From: Chloroflexota bacterium
Lineage (GTDB): Bacteria > Chloroflexota > Limnocylindria > Limnocylindrales > CSP1-4
DNA: 44,875 nt
Direction of reading: 5' to 3'
NCBI GenBank assembly: GCA_017881905.1
Contig: JADGQI010000121.1
Span: 1 to 44,875, forward strand
The notes below the pieces were generated by a model. The model did no database searches. It worked only from the letters and a program-made list of their open reading frames with translations, and was not told the DNA's origin. The translations under genes were made by a program, and so were the position numbers. Of the stretch, positions 1 through 7,565 are shown in pieces. Position 1 is the first letter of the stretch. Each line of letters opens with the position of its first letter.

Positions 1-234
1 ATCCAGGTGTTCGAGGGCACGGTCATGCGACTTCGCGGCGGCGGCATCACCCGGACGATCACCGTCCGGCGGATCGCCAGCGGGGTCGGCGTCGAGCGGA
101 CCTTCAAGGTCAACAGCCCGCGGATCGAGAAGATCGAGGTCGTCCGGCACGGCGTCGCCCGGCGCGCCCAGCTCTACTTCCTGCGCAAGCGCGTCGGCAA
201 GGCCGCGACCCTCCGAGAGCGCCGCCAGAGCTGA
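1..234 (+). CDS. rplS: 50S ribosomal protein bL19, C-terminal part (5' end outside window)
   Basis: This is the C-terminal 77 residues of ribosomal protein bL19, which sits at the interface of the large and small ribosomal subunits. The reading frame is open from base 1, so the true start lies upstream of the window. The segments [20 protein letters not shown] and LYFLRKR...GKAA are the conserved C-terminal half of the family, and the protein ends at the usual place. rnhB and yraN follow at short distance, as in the common rpsP-rimM-trmD-rplS-rnhB-yraN order. Identification is secure; only the missing 5' part is uncertain. Confidence 0.96.
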   Translation: MQVFEGTVMRLRGGGITRTITVRRIASGVGVERTFKVNSPRIEKIEVVRHGVARRAQLYFLRKRVGKAATLRERRQS

Positions 235-268
235 CGTCCCCGGCCGACGGGCCGATCGACCGAGGACC

Positions 269-290
269 GGCCCCGTCCCGCGACGGGGTC
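269..290 (+). terminator. Hairpin after rplS, probable weak terminator
   Basis: CCCCGT (271-276) pairs with ACGGGG (283-288) around a 6-base loop, extended by a GG/TC closing step. It lies 35 bases after the rplS stop. Only a short GTTCG follows rather than a T-run, so this is a weak or factor-dependent terminator at best. Confidence 0.45.
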
Positions 291-330
291 GTTCGATCCA
301 TGGCGTTCGGCATCGGTCTCGCCACTGCTC

Positions 331-336
331 TACCCT
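331..336 (+). promoter_or_regulatory. Candidate -10 element for rnhB
   Basis: TACCCT stands out in GC-rich DNA and ends 8 bases before the ATG at 345. That spacing would put transcription start at or next to the start codon (leaderless mRNA). No convincing -35 is visible. It argues for the start at 345 rather than the upstream ATG at 300. Confidence 0.4.
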
Positions 337-344
337 TGCGTCCG

Positions 345-1001
345 ATGGCTCCGATCGTCCCGACCCTTCGCTTCGAGCGTTCCCATTGGCGCGACGGTCG
401 GGCTCGGATCGTCGGTGTCGACGAGGTCGGCGTGGCACCGGCCTGCGGTCCGGTCGTCGCGGCGGCGGTGATCATGCGGCCCGACTGCAAGCGGATCCCC
501 GGTGTGCGCGACTCGAAGACACTGTCGGCTGCCCAGCGCGAGCGCCTCGCGACGATCATCCGCAGGCGCGCGCTGGCGGTCGGCGTCGGGGCGGCATCGG
601 TGGTCGAGATCGATCGGCTCAACATCTACCACGCTACCCACCTGGCGATGCGGCGGGCGATCGACCGGGTCGGCGAGCGCGACCACGTCCTGGTCGACGG
701 GCTCCGGATCCGAGGCTTCGAGGCCGAGGTCGGCCCGTATACGGCAATCGTCGACGGCGACGCGCTGTGCTACTCCATCGCCTGCGCCTCGGTCGTGGCC
801 AAAGTCGTGCGTGACCGACTGATGACCCGCCTGGCGGCTCGACACCCGGGCTACGGCTGGGAGCGCAACGCCGGGTATGCCACCGCCGAGCACCGCGCCG
901 CGATGGAGGAGCTGGGCCTCACGCCGTTCCACCGGCGGAGCTTCATCACGGCCCAGCGGGTCCTCTTCGGCGGCGAGCAGGTCGAGCTCGAGCTCGTCTG
1001 A
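345..1001 (+). CDS. rnhB: Ribonuclease HII with altered GRG motif
   Basis: RNase HII nicks RNA-DNA hybrids and single ribonucleotides in DNA and starts ribonucleotide excision repair. From ATG 345 the protein has 218 residues, normal for the family. The acidic site is complete: D26 and E27 in GVDEVG, D118 in VLVDG, and D139 in the GDALCYSIA segment. DSKTL and the C-terminal NAGY...HRRSF block are also typical. The odd point is residues 29-31: the family's GRG motif, which reads the ribonucleotide 2'-OH, is GVA here (frame GVDEVGVAPACGPV). An in-frame ATG at 300 would add 15 unconserved residues. The choice of 345 rests on the -10-like TACCCT just upstream. The neighbours rplS and yraN are those usual for rnhB. 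Confidence 0.93.
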   Translation: MAPIVPTLRFERSHWRDGRARIVGVDEVGVAPACGPVVAAAVIMRPDCKRIPGVRDSKTLSAAQRERLATIIRRRALAVGVGAASVVEIDRLNIYHATHLAMRRAIDRVGERDHVLVDGLRIRGFEAEVGPYTAIVDGDALCYSIACASVVAKVVRDRLMTRLAARHPGYGWERNAGYATAEHRAAMEELGLTPFHRRSFITAQRVLFGGEQVELELV

Positions 1002-1013
1002 GCCGGGCGGACG

Positions 1014-1043
1014 AAGGCCCGCCTCTGGGCCGAGGCGGGCCTT
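1014..1043. terminator. Perfect 12-bp inverted repeat between convergent genes
   Basis: Bases 1014-1025 pair perfectly with 1032-1043 around the 6-base loop TGGGCC. The hairpin lies between the ends of rnhB (plus) and the caspase-like gene (minus), so it is symmetric and could end transcription from both sides. There is no T-run on either strand. Confidence 0.6.
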
Positions 1044-1093
1044 GGAGAAGGCTGAAGGCGGCCCTCCGGACCGCCAGGTCCGTCGTCTCCGGG

Positions 1094-1918
1094 CTAGGGC
1101 GTGGCCCCGGCTGTCCGGAAGTCGGCGGCGGTGATGTCGAGGAAGCCGGTGACGGCACGGACGGTGAGCTTCGCGATCGTCGTCGCGCCGGGCGTCTTCT
1201 TCGAGACGTACGAGATCGTGCCCCCGCCGCCCGACTTGAACACCTGACGGAAGGACATCGACGTCGTGAACAGACCGGTCAGGATGTAGCCGGCGCCGCC
1301 CTTCGGCTCGGCGAATACCGCGCGGGCCCCGGTCTTGAGGAAGCTCGCGGCGTAGTTGTCGATGCGCTGCTTCGCGACGAGCGTGGTCGGTGCCTTCCGG
1401 CCCGGCTCAGAGTTACCCGCGGAGTAGCACAGGTGATTGAGGATGACCACCGCGTTCGGCGCCAAGTGGATCAGCTTCATGTACGCCGACCCGTAGTACT
1501 TGACGTTCGAGTTCCCGTGCGCGGCCAGGGCGTTGAGACCGAGCCCGTTCTTGGTCATCGTGCTGTATGGGTATGGGCTCGGGGAGCCGTTGCCGTGGCC
1601 CAGGTAGATCAGGATGTTCGCGCCCCGGGCAGCGGCCTTGACCTTGGTCCACGTTGCATTCGGGCTGTAGATGGTCGTGACGTCCGCGCCGTACGACCGA
1701 GCCTGTCGCGCCAGCGCATTGGCGTCGACGATGTACTGGTGCGTCGTGCCCTCGACCGGTCCCACGACGATGACGACCTTGGTGGGGCTCGCAGCGCTGG
1801 CGACGGTCGGGGCGAGGATGAGCGCCGTGACGGCGAGGATGGCCGCGATGAGTGCGAGCAGACGGCCCGACCGGTTCCGTTGGGACGCCCTCTGGGCGCC
1901 GTCTTCCACCACTCGCAA
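1094..1918 (-). CDS. Secreted caspase-like (clan CD fold) protein
   Basis: This 274-residue protein has a basic N-terminus and a hydrophobic segment at about 18-43 ending in ASA, so it is probably exported or membrane-anchored. The mature part looks like a small caspase-hemoglobinase domain. A strand leads into YLGHGNG with H108 as candidate catalytic histidine, and a later hydrophobic strand leads into NHLCYSAGNS with C164 as candidate nucleophile. The His-Gly ... Cys order fits clan CD peptidases. There is no obvious binding domain or second chain. The start is TTG, chosen because AGGAGG lies about 8 bases upstream on the minus strand; GTG codons two and three positions later are alternatives. 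It interrupts the rnhB-yraN pair on the opposite strand, suggesting a lineage-specific insertion. Substrate is unknown. Confidence 0.75.
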   Translation of the reverse strand: MRVVEDGAQRASQRNRSGRLLALIAAILAVTALILAPTVASAASPTKVVIVVGPVEGTTHQYIVDANALARQARSYGADVTTIYSPNATWTKVKAAARGANILIYLGHGNGSPSPYPYSTMTKNGLGLNALAAHGNSNVKYYGSAYMKLIHLAPNAVVILNHLCYSAGNSEPGRKAPTTLVAKQRIDNYAASFLKTGARAVFAEPKGGAGYILTGLFTTSMSFRQVFKSGGGGTISYVSKKTPGATTIAKLTVRAVTGFLDITAADFRTAGATP

Positions 1919-2230
1919 TGTCTTGCCTCCTCACTGCCGGAACGTCGTGCGGGTGCACGACGACGGTGGGACTGGTCCGCCCGCGGCGAGGCAGGATGGG
2001 GAGCGGGGACAGACGCGAACCGGAAGCAGTGAGCGCGATCCGGGCCTGCCTAGGGCGGTCGAGTGTTCGGTTATCCGCGTCGACGCCGGAGCGCCAGGGC
2101 CCGAGTATGCCACCGGTCGGGTCGACTGCGCCACCGCCGAGGGTACCGTCGGCACCGGACGATGGGCCGGCGCATCGGCGCACCTCCCGTCGCGCCCCGA
2201 TCGGGACCGGGCCATACGGATAACCGCGCG
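1919..2230. other. Divergent intergenic region with inverted CGGATAACCG copies
   Basis: These 312 bases separate the minus-strand caspase-like gene from yraN and hold no convincing gene. CGGTTATCCG (2068-2077) and its exact reverse complement CGGATAACCG (2217-2226) lie near the two ends, so each divergent side contains the same hexamer GATAAC as a possible -10. On the plus strand GATAAC (2219-2224) ends 6 bases before the yraN ATG. On the minus strand the copy lies about 150 bases before the TTG start. A shared operator is an alternative reading. Confidence 0.35.
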
Positions 2231-2695
2231 ATGACCGCGACGCGTCAGCCTTGTCGGGTGGATCCTCCGCGCGGGCCCGATCGGACGACCGCCCAGCGGG
2301 CCGGCGATGCCGCTGAGCGTCTGGTCGCCGCGCACCTCGTCGGGCTCGGCTGGACGATCCTCGGCCGCAACGTCAGGGTCGGTCGGCAGGAGGTCGACAT
2401 GGTCGCGCTCGACCCCGGACCGCCGCGCTGTCTCGTCCTCGTCGAGGTCCGCTGGCGCGCCCGGCGCGACTTCGGGCTCGGCGAGGAGACGTTCGACCAC
2501 CGCAAGCAGGGTCATCTCCGGGCGGCCCTCGTCGGACTCGCCGAGGTGCGCCGGCTGCCGGACGGCCGTCCGTTGCCGCCGGCGCCGCTCCGGGTCGACC
2601 TGGTGGTGGTCGAGCCTCCGCGTGGTCGGGATGCCCATGGCGGACCGCGCGACCGGCCCACCATCCGGCACCATCGTCATGCGCTCGGCGGATGA
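2231..2695 (+). CDS. yraN: YraN/UPF0102 family nuclease-like protein
   Basis: This 154-residue protein belongs to the YraN (UPF0102) family, a restriction-endonuclease-like fold of unproven cellular role linked by gene context to DNA processing. The core reads GDAAERLVAAHL (about 25-36), GWTILGRNVR, then E54-x-D56 in RQEVDMVALD and VEVRWR at 71-76, forming the PD-(D/E)xK-like site. The family usually has VEVKTR, so here arginine replaces the lysine. The N-terminal 20 residues are an unconserved Pro/Arg-rich extension, and the C-terminus is similarly low-complexity. The ATG at 2231 is preceded by GATAAC 6 bases away rather than by a Shine-Dalgarno sequence. The frame continues open upstream but without family similarity. 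Confidence 0.85.
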   Translation: MTATRQPCRVDPPRGPDRTTAQRAGDAAERLVAAHLVGLGWTILGRNVRVGRQEVDMVALDPGPPRCLVLVEVRWRARRDFGLGEETFDHRKQGHLRAALVGLAEVRRLPDGRPLPPAPLRVDLVVVEPPRGRDAHGGPRDRPTIRHHRHALGG

Positions 2696-2725
2696 CCGCG
2701 GGACCGGGTCGGGCGACCCCTGTGC

Positions 2726-2731
2726 TACACT
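2726..2731 (+). promoter_or_regulatory. Extended -10 promoter of rpsB
   Basis: TACACT preceded by TGC gives an extended -10 (TGN-TANNNT). Transcription would start near 2738, leaving a leader of about 155 bases before rpsB. Confidence 0.6.
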
Positions 2732-2737
2732 CCCGCC

Positions 2738-2892
2738 CGGCTCGCCCTGGGTGAGCCGATCACGCCCGTCCCGTCCGGGGCGGAGCACACACGCGCGACC
2801 GTTCCGACCGGGGCGGTGCCGGGCCCACGGGCCTGGTCCCCGGCGACGAGGCCGTGCGGAGGCAGAGCAACCGAACCTGGAGGTCCATCCCC
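2738..2892 (+). promoter_or_regulatory. Structured 5' leader of rpsB
   Basis: The predicted untranslated leader is GC-rich with several possible helices, including CGGCTC (2739-2744) with GAGCCG (2753-2758) just after the inferred transcript start. It ends in a good ribosome-binding site, GGAGG at 2879-2883. S2 represses its own mRNA through a leader in many bacteria, so an S2-binding element is plausible. I cannot match it to a known S2 leader class. Confidence 0.35.
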
Positions 2893-3867
2893 GTGCCGAC
2901 CGTTTCCATGCGCCAGCTGCTCGAGGCCGGTGTCCACTTCGGCCACCAGACCCGCCGCTGGAACCCGAAGATGAAGCCGTACATCTTCGCGGAGCGCAAC
3001 GGGATCCACATCATCGACCTGGCCCAGACCGTCAAGGGCCTGGAAGTCGCGCTCGCTGCCGTCTCCGATACCGTCGCCCGCGGCGAGCAGGTCCTGTTCG
3101 TCGGGACCAAGAAGCAGGCCCAGGAGCCGGTCGCCCAGGAGGCGGCGCGATCCGGTCAGCCGTGGATCAACAAGCGCTGGCTCGGCGGGATGCTCACGAA
3201 CTTCGTGACGATCAAGAAGCGGATCGCCCTGATGGAACAGCTCGAGGCGCGGCAGGCCAACGGCGACTTCGACCGCATGTCCAAGAAGGAAGCGGCGAAG
3301 CTCACCGAGGAGCTGACCAAGTTGTCCGGGACGCTCGGCGGGATCCGCAAGATGAAGCGTCTGCCGGGGCTGATCTTCATCGTCGACCCGCATCGCGAAC
3401 GGATCGCCGTGACCGAGGCCAACAAGCTCGAGATCCCGCTGGTCGGCACCGGGGACACGAACGTCGACCCGGATGAGCTGACCTACGTCATCCCCGGGAA
3501 CGACGACGCGATCCGAGCGATCCGCTTGCTCTGCTCGCTGGTCGCCGACGCGGCGATCGAGGGCGCCCGCGATCGGGCCGCGCGTGCGGCCGTCGAGCCC
3601 GAGCCCGAGGTCTCCACCGCCGTCGAGCCGGAGATCGAGGAGGGCGAGCCGTCCGATGCGCTCGTCGCCGCGCTCGCCGGGGGAGCCGCGCTCACCTTCG
3701 AGCCGGATGCCGACGAGGACGATCTCCTGCCCGGTGCCCGTGGCGCCGCGGCGGCCGCCGCGCTCGAGCCGGCTCCGGCCGAGGCGTCGGCCGACGAGAT
3801 CGCGGCCGAGCTGGCCCGCGAGGCGATCGAGAAGGCCGAGTCGAGCGAAAGCGGGATCGCCGGCTGA
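2893..3867 (+). CDS. rpsB: 30S ribosomal protein uS2 with long acidic tail
   Basis: Small-subunit protein uS2, needed for bS1 docking and translation initiation. I start it at GTG 2893 because GGAGG lies 9 bases upstream and the product then begins like the family, with [18 protein letters not shown] close to the N-terminus. The GTG at 2854 would add 13 unconserved residues. Conserved blocks include [25 protein letters not shown] and the GLIFIVDP...A..EA.KL.IP..GT.D.N.DP segment. The canonical protein ends near residue 235. About 90 more residues follow, rich in Ala, Glu, Asp and Pro (residues 236-324), an acidic low-complexity extension to 324 residues in total. tsf follows after 112 bases. 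Confidence 0.97.
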   Translation: MPTVSMRQLLEAGVHFGHQTRRWNPKMKPYIFAERNGIHIIDLAQTVKGLEVALAAVSDTVARGEQVLFVGTKKQAQEPVAQEAARSGQPWINKRWLGGMLTNFVTIKKRIALMEQLEARQANGDFDRMSKKEAAKLTEELTKLSGTLGGIRKMKRLPGLIFIVDPHRERIAVTEANKLEIPLVGTGDTNVDPDELTYVIPGNDDAIRAIRLLCSLVADAAIEGARDRAARAAVEPEPEVSTAVEPEIEEGEPSDALVAALAGGAALTFEPDADEDDLLPGARGAAAAAALEPAPAEASADEIAAELAREAIEKAESSESGIAG

Positions 3868-3979
3868 CGGCCCGGCGCCACGCGCGCCGACCGAGTCGAC
3901 GGATCCCGACTGAGGCGGGCTCGCGCTCACCTCGCCGGATCACCACCCGACAGACACGGAACAGGAGCACAGGACAGGC

Positions 3980-4579
3980 ATGGCGGACATCTCGGCCCAG
4001 GCGGTCAAGGACTTGCGTGAGCGGACCGGCGCCGGGTTCATGGATTGCAAGCGGGCGCTCGAAGAGACGGGCGGCGACTTCGAGGCGGCGATCGTGCTCC
4101 TGCGCGAGCGCGGCCAGGCGGCCGCAGCCAAGAAGGCCGGCCGCGAGGCTCGTGAGGGCCTGGTCGGGAGCTATATCCACACGGGCGGGAGGATCGGCGT
4201 CCTCATCGAAGTCAACTGCGAGACGGACTTCGTCGCCCGGAACGAGCAGTTCCAGAAGCTCGTCCGCGACCTCGCGATGCAGGTGGCTGGGATGCGGCCG
4301 TCGTACGTCAGCGTCGATCACATCCCGGCCGACGTCCTCGAGGCGAAGAAGGCCGAGCTGCTCGCCGACGAGGCGACCCAGAAGAAGCCGGAGTCGATCC
4401 GACCTCAGATCGTCGACGGCCAGCTGAAGAAGTGGTTCAAGGAGATCTGTCTCCTGGAGCAGCCGTTTCGCGACACCGACCAGACGATCGCCAGCCTGAT
4501 CACGGACGCGATCGCGACCATCGGCGAGAACATCCGGGTCCGACGCTTCGAGCGCTACGAGCTGGGTGAGGAGCTGTGA
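3980..4579 (+). CDS. tsf: Elongation factor Ts, short form
   Basis: Guanine nucleotide exchange factor for EF-Tu. The N-terminal UBA-like module (1-50, with the family signature [16 protein letters not shown]) is followed by a single core subdomain containing the CETDFVARN exchange motif at about 79-87. At 199 residues it is the compact type with one core repeat, as in Thermus, rather than the roughly 280-residue E. coli type. The ATG at 3980 follows an AGGAG-containing stretch. The stop overlaps the GTG of pyrH by GTGA, so tsf, pyrH and frr are translationally coupled. Confidence 0.97.
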   Translation: MADISAQAVKDLRERTGAGFMDCKRALEETGGDFEAAIVLLRERGQAAAAKKAGREAREGLVGSYIHTGGRIGVLIEVNCETDFVARNEQFQKLVRDLAMQVAGMRPSYVSVDHIPADVLEAKKAELLADEATQKKPESIRPQIVDGQLKKWFKEICLLEQPFRDTDQTIASLITDAIATIGENIRVRRFERYELGEEL

Positions 4580-5340
4580 GCGAACCCGGCCGAGCCGCGA
4601 CGACGGACGCCCCGGTCGGCGTTCGCTACGGGCGCATCCTGCTCAAGCTGTCCGGTGAGGCGCTCCTCGGATCGCGCCAGTACGGCGTCGACCCTGAGTT
4701 CTGCCGGATCATCGCCGAGCAGGTCGGCCGGGTCCGCGCGCTCGGCGTCGAGATCGGCATCGTCGTCGGGGGCGGCAACATCTTCCGGGGCCTGGCGGCG
4801 TCCGCGCGGGGGATGGACCGGGCGACCGGCGACTACATCGGGATGCTGGCCACGGTCATGAACGGGCTGGCGCTCCAGGACGCGCTCGAAAAGGTGGGCG
4901 TGCCCACCCGGGTGATGACCGCCATCGCGATGCACGAGGTCGCCGAGCCGTACATCCGGCGCCGCGCGGTCCGCCACCTCGAGAAGGGCCGGGTGATCAT
5001 CTTCGTGGCCGGGACCGGCAATCCCTACTTCACGACCGACTCCGCGGCGGCGCTCCGGGCGGTCGAGATCGGCGCCGAGGTCCTGCTCAAGGCGACCAAG
5101 GTCGACGGCGTCTACGACAGCGACCCGCTGACGAACCCGGACGCCCAGCGCTACGCTGAGCTGGAGTACGCGGACCTCCTGCGCGACCAGCTCAAGGTCA
5201 TGGATGCGGCGGCCGTCTCCCTGTGCATGGAGAACGACCTGCCGATCGTCGTGTTCGATCTGACCGATCCCGCCAACATCGTGCGGGTCGCCCTGGGCGA
5301 GCCCGTCGGGACCCTGATCTCCGGAGGTAGACGCTCATGA
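4576..5340 (+). CDS. pyrH: UMP kinase
   Basis: Phosphorylates UMP to UDP with ATP in pyrimidine nucleotide synthesis. It is an amino-acid-kinase-fold protein of 254 residues. Visible motifs are [11 protein letters not shown] (phosphate binding), [12 protein letters not shown], the [15 protein letters not shown] block, and [17 protein letters not shown] with [13 protein letters not shown]. All are diagnostic for bacterial PyrH rather than aspartokinase or glutamate kinase. The GTG start overlaps the tsf stop, and the first 17 residues are a non-conserved lead-in. It overlaps frr by ATGA. Confidence 0.97.
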   Translation: MSEPGRAATTDAPVGVRYGRILLKLSGEALLGSRQYGVDPEFCRIIAEQVGRVRALGVEIGIVVGGGNIFRGLAASARGMDRATGDYIGMLATVMNGLALQDALEKVGVPTRVMTAIAMHEVAEPYIRRRAVRHLEKGRVIIFVAGTGNPYFTTDSAAALRAVEIGAEVLLKATKVDGVYDSDPLTNPDAQRYAELEYADLLRDQLKVMDAAAVSLCMENDLPIVVFDLTDPANIVRVALGEPVGTLISGGRRS

Positions 5341-5894
5341 GCAGCGACGTCCTCAGCGCGACCGAACGGAAGATGGCTCGCGCCGTCGAGGCGATGGAGC
5401 GCGACTTCCAGGGCCTGCGGACCGGCCGCGCGTCGACCTCGCTGGTCGACCGGCTCGTGGTCGAGTATTACGGCACGCCGACGCCGCTGAATCAGCTCGC
5501 CGGGATCAGCGTGCCCGAGGCCCACCAGATCGTCATCCAGCCGTGGGACCGCGGCGTCCTCGGCGCCATCGAGAAGGCGATCCAGAAGAGCGATATCGGC
5601 CTGATGCCGAACGTCGATGGGGCGGTCGTCAGGTTGAACATCCCGCCGCTGACCGAGGAACGTCGACGCGACATCGTCAAGTCGGTCCACAAGCGGATGG
5701 AAGAGGCCCGGGTCGAGATCCGCAACCTCCGCCGCGAGGCGAACGACGCCATCCGCAAGGAGGAGCGCGACGGCGACCTCGGGACCGACGCGGCCCACAA
5801 GGAGATCGAGACCCTTCAGAAGGTCACCGACCGCTTCGTGGCCGAGGTCGATGCGGCCGGGGCGCACAAGGAGCACGAGGTGATGGAGGTCTAG
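5337..5894 (+). CDS. frr: Ribosome recycling factor
   Basis: Splits post-termination ribosomes together with EF-G. Its 185 residues match the family length. The three-helix-bundle signatures are present: LRTGRAS in the first third, [12 protein letters not shown] at about 44-55, the [11 protein letters not shown] segment, and PPLTEERR...HKRMEEARV with the IRNLRR stretch. It begins with ATG overlapping the pyrH stop and ends at a TAG sharing a base with the GTG start of uppS, so it is embedded in the operon. Confidence 0.98.
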   Translation: MSSDVLSATERKMARAVEAMERDFQGLRTGRASTSLVDRLVVEYYGTPTPLNQLAGISVPEAHQIVIQPWDRGVLGAIEKAIQKSDIGLMPNVDGAVVRLNIPPLTEERRRDIVKSVHKRMEEARVEIRNLRREANDAIRKEERDGDLGTDAAHKEIETLQKVTDRFVAEVDAAGAHKEHEVMEV

Positions 5895-6700
5895 TGCCGC
5901 GTTCGCCGCTGGCCCGCCCGACCGACGCCCCGCCCGTCGCGCACGCTCCGACCGAGGGTGTCGCGAGCCTGCCGATCGCCGCCGCACCGGCCGCTCCTGA
6001 GCGGCTCGTCCCGCTCGAGGAGGCGCCCCGTCATGTGGCGATCATCATGGATGGCAATCGGCGCTGGGCCCGCGCGCACGGCGTGTCCGAGCTCGAGGGT
6101 CACGCCGCCGGGGTCGAGGCCATCCGCGGGCTGCTTCGCCACGCGGTCCGACGCGGCGTGCCGGTCCTGACCCTGTACGCCTTCAGCCGCGAGAACTGGG
6201 CCCGACCGGACGACGAGGTGACCGGCCTGTTCGGCCTGCTCGAGTCCGCCGTCCGGAGCGAGACGGACGAGCTCCGTCGCGAGGGTGTCCGGATCCGCCT
6301 GCTGGGGCGGATCGAGGAGCTCCCCGAGGAGACGCGGCGCTCGCTCGGGACCGCGCTCGAGGCAACCAGCGGGGGAGACCGGCTGCTCCTCAACATCGCG
6401 TTCAACTACGCCGGCCGGACCGAGCTCGTCGATGCGATCCGACGCCTGGCCGCCAGCGGCATCGATCCCCTCGAGATCGACGAGGCGGCCGTGTCGGGTG
6501 CCCTGTACACCGCCGGCCTGCCGGACCCGGACCTCGTCATCCGGACCGGCGGCGACGAACGCCTCAGCAACTTCCTGATCTGGCAGTCGGCATATGCCGA
6601 GTTCTACGTCAGTCCGTCGCTCTGGCCCGACTTCGACGAGGCGGCCCTCGACGCCGCGCTCCTCGAGTTCGCCAGCCGCACCCGTCGCTTCGGCCGCTAG
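5894..6700 (+). CDS. uppS: Isoprenyl (undecaprenyl) diphosphate synthase
   Basis: cis-Prenyltransferase that adds isopentenyl diphosphate units to farnesyl diphosphate to make the C55 lipid carrier for cell-wall glycans. The signature IIMDGNRRWA at 50-59 supplies D53, with FSRENWARP, LNIAFNYAGR and DLVIRTGGDERLSNFLIWQ..YAEF near the C-terminus. The GTG at 5894 overlaps the frr stop and gives 268 residues. The first 45 or so are a Pro/Ala-rich extension before the conserved start (ERLVPLEEAPRHVAI), so a later start cannot be excluded. The next gene, cdsA, begins 10 bases downstream. Confidence 0.95.
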   Translation: MPRSPLARPTDAPPVAHAPTEGVASLPIAAAPAAPERLVPLEEAPRHVAIIMDGNRRWARAHGVSELEGHAAGVEAIRGLLRHAVRRGVPVLTLYAFSRENWARPDDEVTGLFGLLESAVRSETDELRREGVRIRLLGRIEELPEETRRSLGTALEATSGGDRLLLNIAFNYAGRTELVDAIRRLAASGIDPLEIDEAAVSGALYTAGLPDPDLVIRTGGDERLSNFLIWQSAYAEFYVSPSLWPDFDEAALDAALLEFASRTRRFGR

Positions 6701-6710
6701 GGACCGGCGG

Positions 6711-7565
6711 ATGCGCGAGCGCGCGATCAGCGCGGCCATCTTCGTCCCGGTCCTCATCGTCGCCCTGCTCCTCGGAGGGCCGTGGCTGGCAGCACTCATC
6801 CTCATCGCGGCAGGAGTCGCCTCGCTCGAGGCGATGCGCCTGCTGCTGGCGGCCGGGTACCCGGTCCTCGTCGGCCTGGGCGTCGTCCTCACCCTGGCGA
6901 TCGTGGCCGACGCCGCGGTGCCGGTCGACCTGGCCGGCTCGTCGGCGATCCTCATCGCTGTCGCGGTCATCCTGGCCGCGGTGGGGGCCTTCGCGCGGCT
7001 CGACCCGAAGGAGGGCCTGGCCACGTGGGTGGCGACCGTCTTCGGCGGCGTCTACGTCGGGATGCTCGGCTTCATCCTCAGGCTCGGCCACGGTGCACCC
7101 GACGTCCCGGCCGGTGCCCCGCTGGGATCCGCGCTCGATGGCGCGCGGGCGTGGGTGATCGTCCTGGTCCTCGCGGTCTGGGCCTACGACACCGGCGCCT
7201 ATCTCATCGGCAAGACCTTCGGCCAGCGCTTCGGCGAGGCGACCGGGCTGACCAAGTTCCTGACCCATCTGTCGCCCTCGAAGACCTACGCCGGCCTGTT
7301 CGGCGGGCTCGCCGCGACGACGATCGTCCTGGGGCTCGGGATGTGGCTGGTCGGCGCCCCGCCGTGGCACGCCCTGCTCATCGGCCCGATCCTCGGACTG
7401 GCCGCACAGGCGGGCGACCTGGCCGAGTCGATGCTCAAGCGGGCCGCCGGGATGAAGGACTCGAGCCAGCTGATCCCCGGTCACGGCGGGATCCTCGACC
7501 GAGTCGATTCCTTCCTGTTCGCGGCCCCGGTCCTGACCCTGTACGTCCTGACCGTCCTGCGATGA
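6711..7565 (+). CDS. cdsA: Phosphatidate cytidylyltransferase (CDP-diglyceride synthase)
   Basis: Integral membrane enzyme that makes CDP-diacylglycerol from phosphatidate and CTP, the entry to phospholipid synthesis. The 284-residue product has about eight hydrophobic segments starting at residue 5. It carries the full CdsA signature near the C-terminus, SMLKRAAGMKDSSQLIPGHG followed by GILDR, including the two Asp and the HGG metal and CTP contacts. The ATG at 6711 is the first that begins at the conserved RERAI..A; there is a modest purine stretch upstream. It overlaps dxr by ATGA. Confidence 0.95.
   Translation: MRERAISAAIFVPVLIVALLLGGPWLAALILIAAGVASLEAMRLLLAAGYPVLVGLGVVLTLAIVADAAVPVDLAGSSAILIAVAVILAAVGAFARLDPKEGLATWVATVFGGVYVGMLGFILRLGHGAPDVPAGAPLGSALDGARAWVIVLVLAVWAYDTGAYLIGKTFGQRFGEATGLTKFLTHLSPSKTYAGLFGGLAATTIVLGLGMWLVGAPPWHALLIGPILGLAAQAGDLAESMLKRAAGMKDSSQLIPGHGGILDRVDSFLFAAPVLTLYVLTVLR

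Noticed and set aside
300-344. The ATG at 300 as start of rnhB
   Set aside because: The extra 15 residues are not conserved, and a TACCCT hexamer lies between this codon and ATG 345, favouring the later start. It is not fully excluded.
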